DNA of 64,000 nucleotides from Prionace glauca (Eukaryota; Chordata; Chondrichthyes; Carcharhiniformes; Carcharhinidae): contig CM075760.1 in NCBI GenBank assembly GCA_037974335.1, positions 31,022,902 to 31,086,901 on the forward strand, written 5' to 3'. Shown one piece after another: positions 31,431 through 42,699 of the stretch (positions are counted from its first letter, which is position 1; the number at the start of each line of letters is the position of its first letter). The notes under the pieces are model-generated. The model was not told the DNA's origin. It saw only the letters and a program-made list of their open reading frames with translations, and searched no databases. The translations under genes were made by a program, and so were the position numbers.

Positions 31431-31600
31431 ATACAGATATACACAATCTCAGACAAACTAACAGACACACACAAACACATACACGAACACACACAGACAT
31501 GCCCACAAAAACATAGACTTACATAAACGCAAAAACTGACACACACAGACATACAACTATCACATACACCCTCACAAACACAGAGATAAAGTGAGACAAT
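31431..31600. repeat. CA-rich degenerate microsatellite
   Basis: 'acacacacaaacacatacac'-type sequence directly abutting the LINE end. It links two unrelated repeats. Confidence 0.85.
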
Positions 31601-31639
31601 GACCAGTTGATGTTAATCTCCAATCCACCTGCTGCGAAC

Positions 31640-33010
31640 TAAAATAATGTAAGATGTCTCACAACACCAGGTTAATTTCCAACAGGTTTATTTGGTAGAA
31701 AAAGCCACTAGCTTTCAGAGTGCTGCTCCTCCATCAGATCAGTGGGAGTTCTGTTCACAAGCAGGGCATAGAAGGACACAAGCCCAATTTACAAAATTAT
31801 GGTTGGAATGTGAGTCTTTACAGGTAATCAAGTCTTAAAGATACAGACAATATGAGTTGGGAGAGGGTTAAACAAGTTTAAAGAGATGTGCATTGTCTCC
31901 AGCCAGGACAGTAAGTGAGATTTTGCAAGAACAAGGAAAGCCATGGAGATTACAGATAGTGTGACATGAACCCAAGATCCAGGTTCAGGCTTCCTCATGT
32001 GTCTAGAATTTGGCTTTCAATCTCTGCTCAGCGACTCTGTGCTGTCGTGTGTCCTGAAGGCCGCCTTGGAGAAAGTGAATCCGAAGATCAGAGGCCGAAT
32101 GCCCCTGACCGCTGAAGTGTTCCCGGACAGGAAGAGAATACTCTTGAGTGGTGACTGTGAGTGGTTTTCATTCAACCGTTGTGGTAGCGTCTGCATCATC
32201 TCCCCAATGTACCATGCTCTGGACTTCCTTTCCTGCAGCGTATCAGATAGACAACGTTACAAGAATATGCACCATGTACCGGGTGGATGGTGTTCTACGT
32301 GAGACTGTACCCTCAACACTTGATTACTTGTAAAGACTCGCGGTGGGTTGTGCGAGGAGTGCTCTTGGATGTTGCTGCGAGAGTAGCCTAGTGCTTCACG
32401 TCGTTAGTGTACGCTTAAACTGGATCAATTAACAGGCAACACGACAGCTCAGTGACTATCACTGTTTGCGTTCCAGTTAAGGGACCGGGGTCGGATCTCC
32501 GTCTTGGGTCAGTGTCTGTGGGAGTTTGCACATCCTCCCCGTGCTTGTGTGGATTTTCTCCGGGTGCTCCGGTTTCCTCCCACACCCCCAAAACGTGTTT
32601 TTAGGCTAACTTGGATCTCCCTTAATCTGGCGCATATATAATTCCCTAAATGTACACCCCTGTATTGTGGAACACACTAGATGTAGATAAAAGCCGCAGG
32701 TAGGAGAAGGATTGGAATGAGGCACTCACCGACTGTTAAAATGGGCGGAGCGGGCTTGTAGGGCCGAAGGGTCTGTTTCCTGAGCTGTGTTGTTCTTTTC
32801 TTCTTTGACACGCATTCCAACCATTAGTTTGCAAATTAAGTTTGTATTTTTATATGCCCTGTTTGTGAACAGAACTACCACTTATCTGACAAAGGAGCAG
32901 CACTCCGAAAGATTTTGCTACCAAATAAACCTGTCGGACTTTAACCTGGTGTTGTGAGACTTTTTACTGTGTTTAGCCCAGTCCAACGCCGGCATCACCA
33001 CGTCATCACT
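31640..33010 (-). mobile_element. Penelope-like element fragment with inverted terminal arms, carrying an HE1-type SINE
   Basis: The left arm ('cacaacaccaggttaattt', 'ggtttatttggtagaaa', 'gacaatatgag') returns inverted at 32800-33005 ('ctaccaaataaacctgtcg', 'taacctggtgttgtgagac'). The centre (about 31990-32330) encodes on the minus strand remains of the C-terminal GIY-YIG endonuclease region (SGNTSAVRGIRPLIFGFTFS). An HE1-type SINE variant lies at 32435-32800. Broken and old. Confidence 0.7.
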
Positions 33011-33261
33011 AAAACCATAACAGAAGTTAATCTAAAGCTCGTGAAATGAGAAAATGTATAAATATACCCCATAGCTCAGAATGGGAGTGCAATTAATGAT
33101 TTCTCGGTTGTCCATGATCTTTGAACAAATACAGAATTGGAGAGATTATAATATTTGAATTGTAATATCTAATGTATAATGTATCTGGGAACAGAGTGGA
33201 TTTGACACAGGCTGGAAGACAGACTGAGGTAATGAGGTTGAAGCGGCTGTTCAGAGTGAAT

Positions 33262-33480
33262 GAACATAGAACATTACAGCGCAGAACAGGCCCTTCGGCC
33301 CACGATGTTGCGCCGACCAATTTTTTTTTAAAAAAACACTGACCCACTAATCTAAACCAATCCCTTTTCGTCCATAAACCTATCCACAGATCTCTTAAAC
33401 GCCCCCAAACTAGGCGCATTTACAACCGCAGCAGGCAGGGCATTCCAATCCCTCACCACCCTCTGGGTAAAGAATGGGTT
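33262..33480 (-). mobile_element. CR1-like LINE 3' end
   Basis: Reads 'acaggcccttcggcccacga', a poly-T/A run, then the inverse of ORF2 end: on the minus strand FFTQRVVRDWNALPAAVVNA and LGAFKRSVDRFMDE. About 0.2 kb, 5'-truncated. Confidence 0.8.
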
Positions 33481-34404
33481 TGTTGCAGAGAAGGATGCAT
33501 GGATGGGAAACAGAGAGCTGGATGGAGAGAAAGAGGGAGAGTGAGATGGATGGAGGGGTAGATAGATGGATAGGAGTGAATGTGAGAAGTTTCCAGTTGA
33601 AAAGGTTCCCAGGGTCTCTGAGCAGCTGAACTGAGGAAGTCTTTGGGCAGAGACTGTGCTGTTTTTATTTCCCTTCCTGGCCACCAGAGGTCGCTGTAAC
33701 ACGCCCGGACGCTGCTCCGCCCAGTGTCACCTCTTGCCCACTCCGGCCCGGCCGCTGATCGTTGGCGGAAGATCCGGGTCCTGCAGAGAGGCGGGGCCAG
33801 CCGCCATATTTCCGTTACGTCACCATCAGCCCCTCCCCCCGTTGAGGAAAAAGCGACGGTTCAGAAATGTAGAAAGAGAGAGAAATTCCCACCCGAAAAT
33901 CCCGCCCGGAGCGGAATTAAAATTAAATAAAATACATATTTTTATAAAGAGGCAGGTGGCGGAACCGCGCATGTGCTGTAGTATTTTCCCAGAGCGCACC
34001 GCGCGGGTGTGATTGAAAAACAGACGCAATAAAAAAAAACGATTTTCCCGAATGGAGAAGGAACCGAAAGTCTGACGGGTGAGGATGTGAATAATAATCA
34101 TCAAGATTCAAAATATTAAAATTAAAATGTAACTGTCTGGGCGCATGTGCGGGAGGGGAATTCCCCAACAGTGCAGCGCGCGGGACGCCGTCTCCCCTGG
34201 CAACGCAAGATGGCCGCGGGCGGTGGGTGTGATTGTGGCGCAGGCGCAGTGAGATCTGCCTGCAGCCCATTGTCCAGATTGCCCCCCAGTGGATGTGGTG
34301 GGGATGGTGCAGCAGATGGAGCAACAATCCCAGTTTCAATGGGGGGAGAGAAGCTGCAATGTTGTTCACTCCTCTCCGCAGTCTCAGCATTGCAGAGTGT
34401 TTAG

Positions 34405-34680
34405 AGACACACAGTACGAGGGGAGTTGGGCTTAAGGGGAGGAGGGAGAGGTTTAACACAGATATTAGAGGGAGGTTTTTCACACAGAGGGTAGTGGGGA
34501 TATGCAATGCTCTGCCAAGTAAGGTGGTGGAGGCAAACACGCTAGAGTTGTTTAAGAGTAACTTAGACAGGCACATGAGTGAGTTGGAGATGGATGGATA
34601 TAGGAGATTGATTTAAATAAGGGTCATTCGCATTGGGGCGTCCCTGGTAGGGTAAATGGATCTGGTACAATGATAATGCT
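34405..34680 (+). mobile_element. CR1-like LINE 3' fragment inserted in copy B
   Basis: Reads FNTDIRGRFFTQRVVGICNA and LPSKVVEANTLELFKSNLDR then a 3' tail. It is absent from copy A at the same position (about 3308), so it post-dates the duplication. Confidence 0.8.
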
Positions 34681-34799
34681 TTCTTTTCTCTTTTTCATTC
34701 ACTGGTTTTAAGTCGGTCCGCCTTGTGTCCAACGAGGGGCATACATGCGATGGGTCGTACTTGGGCAGCTCTTGGTTGTTCGAGATTGGCCCAGTGCTT

Positions 34800-35168
34800 C
34801 ATGTCGTTAGTGTGTGCCTAAACTGGACCAGATACTGGGCAAGATGACAGCTCAGTGACTATCACTGATTGCTGTGCAGACACATGGATTTGGGCCGGTG
34901 CCTGGGGGAGTTTGGGCATTCTCCCCGTGCTTGCGTGGGTTTTCTCCGGGTGCTCCGGTTTCCTCCCACACCCCAAAGATGTGCTAATAGGCTGATTGGC
35001 AGTAATAAGTTCTCCCAAAATTAGTTTCCCTCAATGTGGATGGCCATAAAAAATTAGATAAGGGTCATGGGTGAAGGGGGGGACTGGTGGTGTTAAGATG
35101 GTGGTGCGGGCTCGTTGGGCCGAAGGGCCTGTTTCCCGGGCTGCTTTTTTTCTTTGTTCTTTGTTCTT
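34800..35168 (+). mobile_element. HE1-type SINE variant
   Basis: Shares an unusual head ('gttagtgtgtgcctaaactg') with the SINE at 32435. The body 'gcttgcgtgggttttctccg' and tail 'ctcgttgggccgaagggcct' end in 'tttgttctttgttctt'. Confidence 0.8.
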
Positions 35169-35234
35169 TGTTCTTAAACAAGAGGGTGCATTGTCACAGC
35201 GGCACCTTAACCTGCAGTTAAAGTTTATTATTAG

Positions 35235-35515
35235 TGTCACTAATAAGTCGGCTTACATTAACACTGCAATGCAATTCCTGTGAAAATTCCCGAGTCGCCA
35301 CATTCCTGTTCGGATGCACTTTCGGAGAATTTAGCATGGCCAATGCATCTAACCAGCACGTCTTTCGGACTGCTGGAGGAAACCAGAGCATCTGGAGGAA
35401 ACCCATGCAGACATGGGGAGAATGTGCAAACTCCACACAGACAGTGACCCAAGCCGGGAATCGAATTTGGGGCCCTAGCGCTGAGAGGCAGCATTGCTAA
35501 CCACCGTGCCACTGT
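35235..35515 (-). mobile_element. HE1-type tRNA-SINE, full length
   Basis: The inverted tail 'ggcttacattaacactgcaa' opens it, and the inverted tRNA head 'gctaaccaccgtgccactgt' closes it. It is the better-preserved equivalent of the split SINE at 3427-4165 in copy A. Confidence 0.88.
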
Positions 35516-35724
35516 GCTGCAACACTCTCCCCCAGATATCAAACTACCCACCCCCGTTAAAATCATAAAATCCCAACAGTGCATCAAGTCTATATCAACA
35601 GAGCATTTTACCCTACTCCCGTAACCCCACAATACTCTCTATTCCCCCTAACCTTCACATGTTTGGACATTAAGGGAGAATTTAGCATGGTCAATCCAGC
35701 TAACCTGCCCATCCTTCAGACCCC

Positions 35725-36250
35725 ACAGATATTCTGGTCATCCTGTTATGAAAAGGATATTATTAAACTGTAAAGAATGCAGAAAAGATTTACTAGGATG
35801 CTACTGGGACTTGATGCTACTGGGAGTTATCAGGAGAAGCTGGATAGACTGTGACTTTTTTCACTGGAGCTTAGGAGGCTGAGGGGTAAAGGTCTATAAA
35901 ATAATGAGGGGCACAGATCAGCTCGATAGTCAATATCTTTTCCCAAATGTAGGGGAGTCTAAAACTAGAGGGCTTGGATTCAGATGGGAGGGGAAAGATA
36001 CAAAAGTGTCCAGGGGAGCATTTTTTTTTTCACACAGAGGGTGGTGAGTGTCTGGAACAAGCTGCCAGATGTAGTCGTAGAGATGGGTACAATTTTGTCT
36101 TTTAAAATGCATTTAGACAGTTACATGGGTGTGATGGGTACAGAGGGTTATGGGCCAAATACAAGCAATTGGGATTAGCTTAGGGTTTTTTTAAAAGGGC
36201 AGCATGGAGCAGTTGGGCTGGAGGGCCTGTTTCCATGCTGTAAACCTCTA
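35725..36250 (+). mobile_element. CR1-like LINE 3' fragment inserted in copy B
   Basis: Words 'attaaactgtaaagaatgca', 'tctggaacaagctgccagat' and 'ctggagggcctgtttccatg', with frame piece FFFTQRVVSVWNKLPDVVVE. Not present in copy A. Confidence 0.8.
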
Positions 36251-36261
36251 TGACTCTATAC

Positions 36262-36375
36262 GGGAGGAACATGAAAACCCCACAAAGACAATGACAAAAG
36301 GCTGGAATTGAACACGGGTCCTTGGCACTAGGAGGCTGCAGTGCTAACACTGTGCTAATGCACTGCCACTCCGGC
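36262..36375 (-). mobile_element. HE1-type SINE head fragment, inverted
   Basis: 'gaatcgaacacgggtcc'-type inverted B box (here 'gaattgaacacgggtcc') and 'gctaacactgtgctaat'. It is the equivalent of 4113-4165 in copy A. Confidence 0.65.
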
Positions 36376-36589
36376 AAATGTATTTGGAGGGAGCACAGTA
36401 CAGGTGGGGATGGGGGGTGGGGAGGTGGGATGAATTCTGACTCACTTTGATGAGGGGAAGGGTGGAAATCAGAAAAAAAATCAGCTTTGCCTCACCATCT
36501 TCCCTCATTCCTGCTCTTGTTACTAATTAAAAACCTGCTCACTCCTCCATTCTGCCCATCAATAGGGCAAACAGAAAGCAGGGAAAAGG

Positions 36590-37090
36590 TTGTGGCACAG
36601 AAAGAGGCCATTCAGCCATTCACATCTTCACCAGCTTGGAAAATAAAAACTAGCCCTTCATTCTAATCCCACTTTCCAGCGATCCAGCCCCGAGCCCCGC
36701 TTTCTACAGGTTCCAGCATTTCAGCTATAGATCTGTGTGTGAGGCGAGTGAGCCAAGAGATTTCTATCTGAACCATCAGTTTAGGCAGCAAATTCCAGAC
36801 ACCCACCATCCCTTGAATGAGAACCTTCTTCCCAATGCCCCTTCTAATCCTTCCACCAATCACTTTATATCTGTGCAGGCCCCACTAACCCCCTCCCAAC
36901 CATTACCACGCATCACCCCATGCCCCCCCCCCCCACCCCGATCCCCACCCACCCACAATAAATGACCTCTCTCTGCTCAGGGGAAACAAGCCTTTTCTAT
37001 CCACCCTGTCATGGCTTCCACATAATTTTGGACACCTCAGTTCGGTCCCCCTCAGCCTCCTCTGCTCTGGGGAAACAAACCTTGCCATTC
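36590..37090 (-). mobile_element. LINE 3' region, decayed, inverted
   Basis: 'aaagaggccattcagccatt', 'ccagacacccaccatccctt' and 'gaccccctcagcctcctct'-type words are inverse CR1-like sequence. A C-rich run interrupts it near 36925. Confidence 0.6.
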
Positions 37091-37094
37091 CAAT

Positions 37095-37440
37095 CTTTCC
37101 TCATCACCACAATCTGGGCCTTGTATCAGTAATCTCTGCCCTAAACCTCTCTCAGTTATAACAATCTGGACCTTGTATCAGTAATGTCTGCCCTAAACCT
37201 CTCTCAGTTATTACAATCTGGACCTTGTTTTAGTAAACTCTGCCCTGAACCTCTCTCAGTTATTAAAATGTGGGCCTTGCATCAGAAAACTCTGCCCTGA
37301 ACCTCTCTCAGTTATTTTAGTCTGAGCCTAGTATCAGTATTCTTTGTTGTAAACCTCTCTGAGTTATTACAATCCGGGTCCTGTACCAGTAAACTCTGCC
37401 CGAAACCTCTCTCAGTTATTACAATCTAGACCTTAAGCAG
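37095..37440. repeat. Minisatellite, 52-bp unit, about six copies
   Basis: The unit reads 'cctctctcagttattacaat' then 'ctggaccttgtatcagtaat' then 'ctctgccctaaa'. Successive units start 52 bp apart (for example 37146 and 37198). Copies diverge from one another by a few bases each. Confidence 0.92.
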
Positions 37441-37444
37441 AGGA

Positions 37445-38164
37445 CACAAAGATTTAATATAATTGACAACAGATTTGAAGGGGGTGATAAGGACATTTTT
37501 TTACACAATCATATGATCTGGAATGCACAAACTGACAGGTGCTCGAAGCAGGTTTAATAGTAAGTTTAAAAGGAAATTGGGTAAATATTGACGGAGTTAT
37601 GGTGAATGGGATTAATTAGATAGTTCACTCATCTTTTTGTCATTTTGAATGTTTCTCCCTTAAGTTTTAATATTTGATCTTTTCAGTCACAATGTGTCTG
37701 AAACAAAAGATTAAACCATTGGGTTTGATGAGCTGTCAGTTCTGTTTCCTATGTGTCTGTGTAAATTGAGAACTGCAGATAACCATGAGAAGGAACTGAT
37801 TATTTTCAGTTCCTCTAACAGATATACCTCAGATATCAGAAATCTCAGGAGATTCTCATGCCCTCATTATTCTCGCCACAAATATAACAGCTCTCAGTCA
37901 GGCTGAGTCAGTCACATGTGTCTCTGTTATAATGTTTCCACTTCTATTTCATCACTCACTTCCCAGTGACACTCACCATAAGACAGACAGTTTAAAATAT
38001 CATTGCTCCCTTACATCTTGTCCTCCTATTGTAATCGGATGTTTGTTGGGCCTCTTGTCTCCTTTAAGGTCAGATTACCTGCAGTTCAAATGACCTCAGA
38101 GACACTGAAACCAACCTTTGTGATTAATATTATACCAGACTCCAGTCAGCCCCAGGAGCTGCAG
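37445..38164. other. No gene recognised
   Basis: AT-rich. A faint LINE 3' trace (about 37450-37640) may be present. No exon is supported. Confidence 0.4.
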
Positions 38165-38575
38165 TTGTAAAATACAGTAAGAAGTCTCACCACACCAGGT
38201 TTAAGTTCAACCAGCTTATTTGATAGTAAAGCTTGTGGGATTACTTCACTCAAAGGGTGGTGAATCTCTGGAATTCTCTGCCCGTTGAGGTGGTGGAGGC
38301 TGCCTCGCTAAATATTTTTAAGAAACGGGTTGATTGGTTTTTGATAAGAGAGGGGATTAAGGGTTATGGGGAGAGGGCGGGAAGGTGGAGCTCAGTCACG
38401 ACAGATCAGCCATGATCTTATTGAATGGCGGGGCAGGCTCGAAGGGCCAGATGGCCTACTCCTGCTCCTATTTCTTATGTTCTTAAATAAATTGGTTGAA
38501 CTTCAACCTGCTGTTGTGAGACTTCTTACTGTGTTTACCCCAGTACAACGCCAGCATCTCTATGTCATGACTACC
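38165..38575 (+). mobile_element. Short Penelope-arm palindrome holding a CR1 3' end
   Basis: Left arm 38170-38235 ('accaggtttaagttcaacca') and right arm 38490-38570 ('ggttgaacttcaacctgctg', 'gttgtgagacttcttactgt') flank 38236-38490, a CR1 3' end with FTQRVVNLWNSLPVEVVEAA and the 3' end 'gggccagatggcctactcct'. Confidence 0.75.
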
Positions 38576-38825
38576 ATTGACATTGGTAGACATTGGCAGA
38601 ATTGGAATAGCTGACAGGTTATTGTTTGATACTGACAGTGGCAGAGTAACACACACTGGAATTTAAATACATTATATCAATAGACCATGACTCAGTCACA
38701 CTATCAAATGAAACCTAAACTTTGGTTATGGTGCACTGGATACTGACTGGATTATCATTACATTGGATGTAATGCTGTGTTCACTAACATACTGCAATGT
38801 GACTCTTATTATGTGAACAAACACT

Positions 38826-39990
38826 GTTTATAAGAAATAGGAGCAGGAGTAGGCCATCTGGCCCTTCGAGCCTGACCCGCCATTCAATAAGATCATGGCT
38901 GATCTGTCGTGACTCAGCTCCACCTTCCCGCCCTCTCCCCATAACCCTTAATCCCTTCTCTTATCAAAAACCCATCAACCCGTTTCTTAAAAATATTTAG
39001 CGAGGCAGCCTCCACCACTTCAACGGGCAGAGAATTCCAGAGATTCACCACCCTTTGAGTGAAGAAGTTCCTCCTCAACTCTGTTCTAAACCGCCCCCCC
39101 TTTATCTTGAGGCTGTGCCCCCTAGTCCTACTGTCTTTTTTGAGCGGGAACAGTCTCTCCACCTCTATCCTATCCATCCCATTCATCATCTTATACGTCT
39201 CAATGAGATCTCCCCTCATTCTTCTAAACTCTAACGAGTACAAGCCTAGTTTATTCAGCCTCTCCTCATAGCTCAATCCCCTCAACTCCGGTATCAGCCG
39301 AGTAAACCTCCTCTGCACTCCCTCCAGGGCCAAAACATCCTTGCGCAGGTGCGGCGCCCAAAACTGCACACAGTACTCCAGCTGCGGCCTCACCAATGCC
39401 CTATACAGCTGCAGCAAGACCTCCCTACTTTTATATTCAATCCCCTTCGCTATGAAGGCCAGCATCCCATTCGCCTTCCTGACCACCTGCTGCACCTGCA
39501 AGCTGGGTTTTTGCGACTCATGCACAAGGACCCCGAGGTCCCTCTGCACCGTCGCCTGCTGCAGTTTTTCGCCCCGTAAGTAATAGTCCTTCCTACCATT
39601 CCTCCTACCAAAGTGGACCACCTCACACTTGCCAACATTAAATTCCATTTGCCATTTCCTGGCCCATTCGCCCAGCCTATCTAGATCCTTCTGCAGACTC
39701 TCCACACCCTCCGCACAATTTGCCTTTCCCCCAATCTTGGTGTCATCAGCAAATTTCGACACCCTGCACTCGGTTCCCTCCTCCAGATCATCTATATAAA
39801 TGGTAAATAGCTGAGGCCCCAGCACCGACCCCTGGGGCACCCCACTAGTCACCAACCGCCAATCCGAATAGCATCCATTGACCCCCACTCTCTGCCTCCT
39901 ATTTGACAACCAATCCTCTATCCACGCTAACACCCTACCCCCAACTCCATGTCCCCTGACCTTCTGCAATAACCTCTTGTGAGGTACCTT
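38826..39990 (-). mobile_element. CR1-like LINE, 5'-truncated, long open ORF2
   Basis: An uninterrupted minus-strand frame of 351 codons. It starts KVRGHGVGGRVLAWIEDWL, has RT motifs SGVPQGSVLGPQL and KFADDTKIGG, then LVRPQLEYCVQFWAPHLRKD, and ends GIKGYGERAGRWS. The 3' UTR has the inverse of 'aggccatctggcccttcgag'. It is the least decayed LINE in the window, suggesting recent activity of this subfamily. The N-terminal endonuclease part is missing. Confidence 0.93.
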
Positions 39991-40159
39991 GTGTTACACT
40001 CAGAGTCAGTCAGTGTTTTGCTGTGTTTTCTCTGTGCTCCATCTCCACTCTGATTGGACTGGAGCTTGTGTGTGGGTCATTGTTACACTGGGACTCTGTT
40101 ATTATTGGACAAGCAGCAAGTCATCGTCACAATACTGGGCTGATTGACAGCGCCTTGGA

Positions 40160-40560
40160 CCATTGGGAACAGGGGGAGGTGCTTGAGGGCTGATCTGGAG
40201 CGCTCGGTCCTCCAACCAATCGGAGCGAAAGAGGGGCGGGCCCAGCTTTGACTGGAGCATGCGCAGTGTGAGTAATGGCGATGGAAAACGGTTTTTGTTT
40301 TGGGCTCGGAAATCTGTTCGAGGTGATTGGCGGTACGGAGAGAGCAATGGATCGCCCAGACGGGTGAAAACGCTGCGTAAGCATGCGGTGTAAGTAGCAA
40401 ACCGCGGAAGAGAGCTTCCCGGACTCAGTTTGTTCCGAGCAGGGCCGCAGCTCCTCAGGTTCGCTCCGGGTTACCTTTCGCCATCTTTATTGGGGGCAAC
40501 ATGCAGCGGTGCGCACGCGAGGCCGCCATGTTTGTGGAGGGCAATGATGTCATTAAGTGG
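40160..40560 (+). promoter_or_regulatory. GC-rich orphan promoter-like block
   Basis: Contains a CCAAT box in 'caaccaatcggag' (about 40214), an Sp1-type 'gaggggcgggcc' (about 40231), an NRF1-like 'gcatgcgcagtg' (about 40258) and several CpGs up to 'gcacgcgaggccgccatg'. The composition contrasts with the AT-rich surroundings. No downstream exon is recognised on either strand, so the gene it might serve is unknown. It could also be a dead promoter. Confidence 0.5.
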
Positions 40561-40682
40561 GAGGAGCTTGTTCCCCATTGTTCAGAATGGAGACAACTTG
40601 TCCATCAAACTGCATCAACCCTCTGAGTCCCAATGTCTTCTTGATGAGGCAGAGCGGTGACAGAGAAGGAAAAATAAAGGGA

Positions 40683-41040
40683 AATAAAAGCAGAAAATGC
40701 TGGAAAATCTCAGCAAATCTGACAGCATCTGTCGGGAGAGAATAGAACGCTCTCCCCACTCACATTGTCTGTACCTTTAAGACTTAATTACCTGTAAAAA
40801 TTGCATTCCAACCATTATTTTGTGAATTGAGTTTGTGTCTTTCTATGCCTTGTTTGTGGACAGAACTCCACTCACATGACGAAGGAGCAGCACACAGAAA
40901 GCTAGTGGATTTGCCACCAATTTTAAACCCATTGGACTTTAATCTGGTGCAGTGAGACTTCTTACTGTGTTTACCCCGGTCCAACACCACCATCTCCACT
41001 TCAGAGAAAATAGAACCAACATTTCGAGACTGGATGACCC
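40683..41040 (-). mobile_element. Penelope-type arm nested in the palindromic dispersed repeat
   Basis: 40683-40745 ('aaaatgctggaaaatctcag', 'tctgacagcatctgtcg') and 41003-41040 ('catttcgagactggatgacc') are the two halves of the dispersed repeat. Between them, 40750-41002 is a Penelope-type right arm ('gtttgtggacagaactccac', 'gagacttcttactgtg'). Confidence 0.75.
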
Positions 41041-41164
41041 AGAAAGCTTGTACATGTGTAAACAGAGCATGTAAACTTCGACACCTCCATGTACCTTTGT
41101 ACACCTCTATCAATCTACTTTGCTCCAAGGAGAACAACCCCAATTTATTAAAAAAAAAGACAAT

Positions 41165-41570
41165 GTGAGAAGATAAAAGTGAAGGTAAGAGTTTTATAAA
41201 TTTTCTTAAATAATTTAATTGGTGCTCAAAATGTCAGTCAGTGGGGTTAAGTGCTGCACTTGTGAGATGTGGGAGATCTGTGCTGCTTCCAGTGTCTCGG
41301 ATGACGATGTCTACAGGAAGTGTACCCCACTGCAGCTCCTTAAGGCCAGCATGGATAGGTTGGAGCAGCAGTTGGATGCACTTAGCAGCGTGAAGATGGC
41401 AGAAAGTGTCATAGATAGGACGTTTAGAAACTTGGCCACACCCAAGGTGCAGGCAGATAGATTGGGGACTGCTAGAAGGGGCAGGCAGTCAGTACAGGAA
41501 TCCCCTGTGGTCGTCTCCTTCTCTAACAAGTACACTGTTTTGGATACTGTTGGGGGGTTATAGCCTATCA
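41165..41570 (+). mobile_element. LINE ORF1-like fragment
   Basis: An open frame of 114 codons with a Cys-rich start (VKCCTCEMWEI, DVYRKCTPLQLL) followed by a likely coiled-coil (ASMDRLEQQLDALSSV). The same Cys-rich layout heads the LINE at 30600. Probably the ORF1 of a CR1-type element; not a host gene. Confidence 0.6.
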
Positions 41571-41899
41571 GGGGATAAATACAGCAGCCAGAGCACTGGC
41601 ACCACGGCTGGCTTTGTTATTTAGCAGGGAGGTACAAAGTGCACTAGAGCAATAGTTATAAGGGGCTCTATAGTTAGGGATGCAGATAGGTGCTGTTGTG
41701 GACATGAAAGAGACTTCAGGATGTTATGTTGCCTCCCTGGTGTCCGGGTCCAGGAAGGGCAGAAAGCATTCTGAAGCGAGAGGGTGAACAACCAGTGGCC
41801 ATGGTACATATTGGTATAGAGGTAAGAAGAGTGACAATGTCCTGCAACAGCAGTTAAGGGAGTTAGGGAGAAAGTTAAAAAGCAGGATCTCTTGGGTTG

Positions 41900-42480
41900 T
41901 AATCGTAGGATTGCTCCCTGTGCCACCTATCCACTGTCATCTCTTGAAGTAACTCTCCCCAATCTATCAAGGCCAACTCACGTCTCATATCCTCATAGGT
42001 TTCTTAAGATATTGCACCTTGTCTCCGAATCAACTACTTCATTCTCCAGTTTGATTTTAAAAAATATTATCATGTTACGGTCGCTCATCCTGAAGGGGTC
42101 TGGTACAATTGGATTGGCAACGATTCCCTTCTCAGTACACAGTACCCAGTATCAGCTGGCCTGCTATCCAGTTGGTTCCTCCAGATATTGGTCAATTAAA
42201 CCATCCTGTATACATTCCAGGAAGTCCTCTTTTGCGGCATTGTGGCTAATTTGATTTGCTCAATCTATGTGCAAATTAAGATCATCCATGATCACCAATA
42301 CTCCCTTATCACATGCATCTCTAATTTTGTGTTTAAGGCCATTCCCAACATCATCACTGCAGTTTGGAGGTCCATATATGACATCCACTAATGTTTTTTG
42401 CCCCTTGGCGATGGGGGGGCAGTGTAGAATTCTTCATATGAGCCCCTTGATTTTAGTTTACTACAATGTGTAGACTAGAT
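41900..42480 (-). mobile_element. LINE fragment, inverted
   Basis: 'attaaaccatcctgtataca', 'gtgcaaattaagatcatcca' and 'atcacatgcatctctaattt' are inverse words of a LINE endonuclease region known from fish genomes by its repetitiveness. Coding frames are lost. Confidence 0.5.
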
Positions 42481-42699
42481 TGAGATGCCTTCTATATAGT
42501 GAGAATTCACAATGTACCAGTCTCACAACTTTGCTCCAAGTGGGCTGATACTCTTTGAGCCTGGGAGAGCACATTTCCACTGAAATGATCCACAAAAGCT
42601 GATGAAGGACATTTATTTAATCCTGGACAGTAAATAGTGTTTTTTCTACCACTACAGATAGGCCTAAAATAAATACATTTTCCCTGTTCCATTGAGTCT

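Larger units (their letters stand above)
33575..36580 (+). repeat. Copy B of the duplicated GC-rich, promoter-like segment
   Basis: Matches 2470-4360 in the same orientation. The GC-rich part is 33575-34400, with 'ttacgtcac' (CRE), 'gcgcaggcgcagtg' (NRF1-like), 'gcaagatggccgcgg' (YY1-like) and 'ccaccagaggtcgctg' at 33681-33696 (CTCF-like, weaker in copy A). Homology resumes at 35170 after an insertion, covers the inverted SINE at 35235-35515, and resumes again at 36262-36580 after a second LINE insertion. Confidence 0.75.

Noticed and set aside
30777-31526. 249-codon frame as a host gene
   Set aside because: It has the RT motifs of a CR1-type LINE and ends in CA-repeat sequence.
41219-41563. 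Cys-rich 114-codon frame as a zinc-binding host protein
   Set aside because: The same Cys-rich start heads a LINE at 30.6 kb, so LINE ORF1 is the simpler explanation.
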